Below, one piece after another: positions 4,732-6,058 of a DNA stretch of 6,058 nucleotides. The stretch comes from Bacillota bacterium (GTDB lineage: Bacteria; Bacillota; Clostridia; Oscillospirales; Ruminococcaceae): NCBI GenBank assembly GCA_023439605.1, contig JAEXNS010000094.1, positions 1 to 6,058 of the forward strand, written 5' to 3'. Both the position numbers and the translations under genes were made by a program. Every line of letters begins with the position of its first letter. The stretch's first letter is position 1. The notes beneath the pieces are model-generated. The model did no database searches. It was not told the origin of the DNA and saw only the letters and a list, made by a program, of their open reading frames with translations.

Positions 4732-5035
4732 CTAATCTATTATTTTTTTCAAATTCGCAAAATAATATATCAAAAATTTTACTTAACACTAAAGCTGCAA
4801 AAAATCCAATAATCAAATAAATAAAATTTGAACTTTTTGATATATAGGAATATAATATAGCTATAAAAACTAGACCCAATAAAACACTTTTAAAAATTGT
4901 AGCCTTTAATCCACTTACACTTCTTTTACCACATTTCGGGCAAATTCTTCCTTTTGAAGCCATTCCACGCACTAAGATTTTATCTATTAATGTATAAGTA
5001 TTTTCCTGACAATATGGACATTTGTATTTCTTCAT
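4724..5035 (-). CDS. Small zinc-ribbon protein with two membrane helices
   Basis: A 103-residue protein. The N-terminus has two CxxC knuckles, CPYC (6-9) and CPKC (32-35), 22 residues apart, a likely zinc ribbon. Two hydrophobic segments follow at about 48-66 and 70-92, separated by a short SKSSN turn, then a charged tail (CEFEKNNRLDV). The layout, CxxC, about 20 residues, CxxC, then two membrane helices in about 100 residues, fits the uncharacterised Firmicutes family modelled as cxxc_20_cxxc (TIGR04104); this is from memory, not a search. The ribbon should face the cytoplasm if both helices span the membrane. It starts 12 bp after the lepA stop, with AAGTGGTG (a weak ribosome binding site) overlapping the end of lepA, and its stop overlaps the hemW start by 8 bp, so it belongs to the lepA-hemW operon. 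Its function is unknown. Confidence 0.85.
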   Translation of the reverse strand: MKKYKCPYCQENTYTLIDKILVRGMASKGRICPKCGKRSVSGLKATIFKSVLLGLVFIAILYSYISKSSNFIYLIIGFFAALVLSKIFDILFCEFEKNNRLDV

Positions 5036-5047
5036 ATTTACACCACT

Positions 5048-6058
5048 TTATTCATCTAACTTAAGCACACTCATAAAAGCTTCCTGTGGAACTTCTACTG
5101 TACCTAATTGTCTCATTCGTTTTTTACCCTCTTTTTGTTTTTCAAGTAACTTTTTCTTTCTAGTTATGTCTCCGCCATAACACTTTGCCAACACGTCTTT
5201 TCTAACTGCTTTTACTGTTTCTCTAGCAATTATTTTACCTCCAACACATGCTTGAATAGGAACTTCAAATAACTGTCTAGGTATATTATCTTTTAGTTTT
5301 TCAGCGATTTTTCTTGCTCTTGCATATGCCTTATCCTTATGCACTATAAAAGAAAGTGCATCTACTATATCTCCATTTAACATAATATCTAATTTTACCA
5401 ATTGAGACTTTGTATAACCCATTAATTCATAATCAAAAGAGGCATAACCTTTTGTTCTAGATTTTAAAGCGTCAAAGAAATCATATACAATTTCATTTAA
5501 AGGTAATTCATAATGTAGACTAACCCTTATATCATCTAAATATTTCATATCTTTAAAAACACCTCGTCTTTCTTGACAAAGGTCCATTATATTACCAACA
5601 TATTCTGAAGGTGCTAAAATTTCAGACTTAACCATAGGTTCTTCTGCACTTTCAATAACAGAAACATCTGGATAATTTGTAGGATTATCTATAAATATAG
5701 TATCACCATTTGTAAGATTTACTTTAAAAATTACTGATGGTGCTGTTGTTATTAAATCAAGATTAAACTCTCTTTCAAGTCTTTCTTGTATTATTTCCAT
5801 ATGCAATAATCCTAAAAAGCCACATCTAAATCCAAATCCTAGGGCAATTGAAGTTTCAGCTTCAAAAGAAAGTGCTGCATCATTTAATCTAAGCTTTTCA
5901 AGTGCATCTCTCAAGTCCCCATACTTTGCTCCATCGGCAGGATATATACCACAAAAAACCATAGGATTGACTTTTCTATATCCAGCCAAAGCCTCTTTAC
6001 ATGGTTTTTCAGCATTTGTAACAGTATCACCTACATTTGTTTCTGTTATACTCTTTAT
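5048..6058 (-). CDS. lepA: Elongation factor 4 / back-translocase LepA (5' end outside window)
   Basis: LepA is a ribosome-associated GTPase that can back-translocate tRNAs and aids translation or ribosome assembly under stress. The window holds the last 336 codons of a protein usually about 600 long; the N-terminal GTPase domain is beyond the right edge. The frame is open to base 6058 (IKSITETNVGDTVTNAEKPC in domain II), so the TTG at 5989 is an internal Leu, not the start. Visible landmarks, numbered in the fragment, are VGDT (9-12), ALGFGFRCGFLGLLHMEIIQ (72-91), the domain V stretch LNGDIVDALSFIVHKDKAYA (226-245), IPRQLFEVPIQA (259-270), and the LepA-specific C-terminal domain AKCYGGDITRKKKLLEKQKE (291-310) followed by GKKRMRQLGTVEVPQEAF. 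That basic C-terminal domain contacts tRNA and separates LepA from EF-G. It leads the operon with the zinc-ribbon gene and hemW. Confidence 0.98.
   Translation of the reverse strand: MKSITETNVGDTVTNAEKPCKEALAGYRKVNPMVFCGIYPADGAKYGDLRDALEKLRLNDAALSFEAETSIALGFGFRCGFLGLLHMEIIQERLEREFNLDLITTAPSVIFKVNLTNGDTIFIDNPTNYPDVSVIESAEEPMVKSEILAPSEYVGNIMDLCQERRGVFKDMKYLDDIRVSLHYELPLNEIVYDFFDALKSRTKGYASFDYELMGYTKSQLVKLDIMLNGDIVDALSFIVHKDKAYARARKIAEKLKDNIPRQLFEVPIQACVGGKIIARETVKAVRKDVLAKCYGGDITRKKKLLEKQKEGKKRMRQLGTVEVPQEAFMSVLKLDE

Noticed and set aside
5048..5989. lepA starting at the TTG at 5989
   Set aside because: The frame continues without a stop to the window edge and the upstream residues match LepA domain II, so this TTG is an internal Leu.

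Overview
The window comes from an AT-rich, low-GC Gram-positive anaerobe, most likely in Clostridia or Tissierellia (a Peptostreptococcaceae-like organism fits best). The evidence is strong AGGAGG-type ribosome binding sites, TATAAT promoters, AT-rich codon use, lipoprotein signal peptides, a clostridial-type class II aldolase and a lepA-hemW pair. The species cannot be named from the sequence. All seven genes lie on the minus strand, so transcription runs from the right edge to the left edge.

Right part (about 3640-6058): the C-terminal part of lepA (elongation factor 4, cut by the window edge), then 12 bp later a small zinc-ribbon protein with two membrane helices, then hemW (radical-SAM heme chaperone), whose start overlaps the small gene by 8 bp. 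This is a tight, probably translationally coupled operon. In many Firmicutes lepA-hemW continues into hrcA-grpE-dnaK. Here it does not.

Middle part (about 1800-3550): two predicted lipoprotein genes. The first encodes a BspA-like leucine-rich-repeat surface protein. The second encodes a small lipoprotein with a 9-residue tandem repeat after its anchor. The 228-bp gap between them holds the oddest sequence in the window, a roughly 65-bp GC-rich, hairpin-rich element (about 2579-2641) in otherwise very AT-rich DNA. It matches no RNA family I can name and may be a structured leader RNA or a copy of a dispersed repeat.

Left part (1-1800): a membrane-anchored XRE-family regulator whose two C-terminal transmembrane units are a tandem duplication, then a terminator and the well-expressed fba gene (class II fructose-bisphosphate aldolase, 3' end cut off). 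The fba promoter carries an exact 13-bp repeat 21 bp apart plus an inverted half-site, a candidate operator. Intrinsic terminators follow the small lipoprotein gene and the XRE gene. None is visible after hemW or after the LRR gene.

No rRNA, tRNA, CRISPR array, transposase or phage gene is visible. No gene-free stretch exceeds 300 bp. Most of the window is core metabolism and translation. The parts worth following up are the GC-rich element, the duplicated membrane regulator and the fba upstream repeats.
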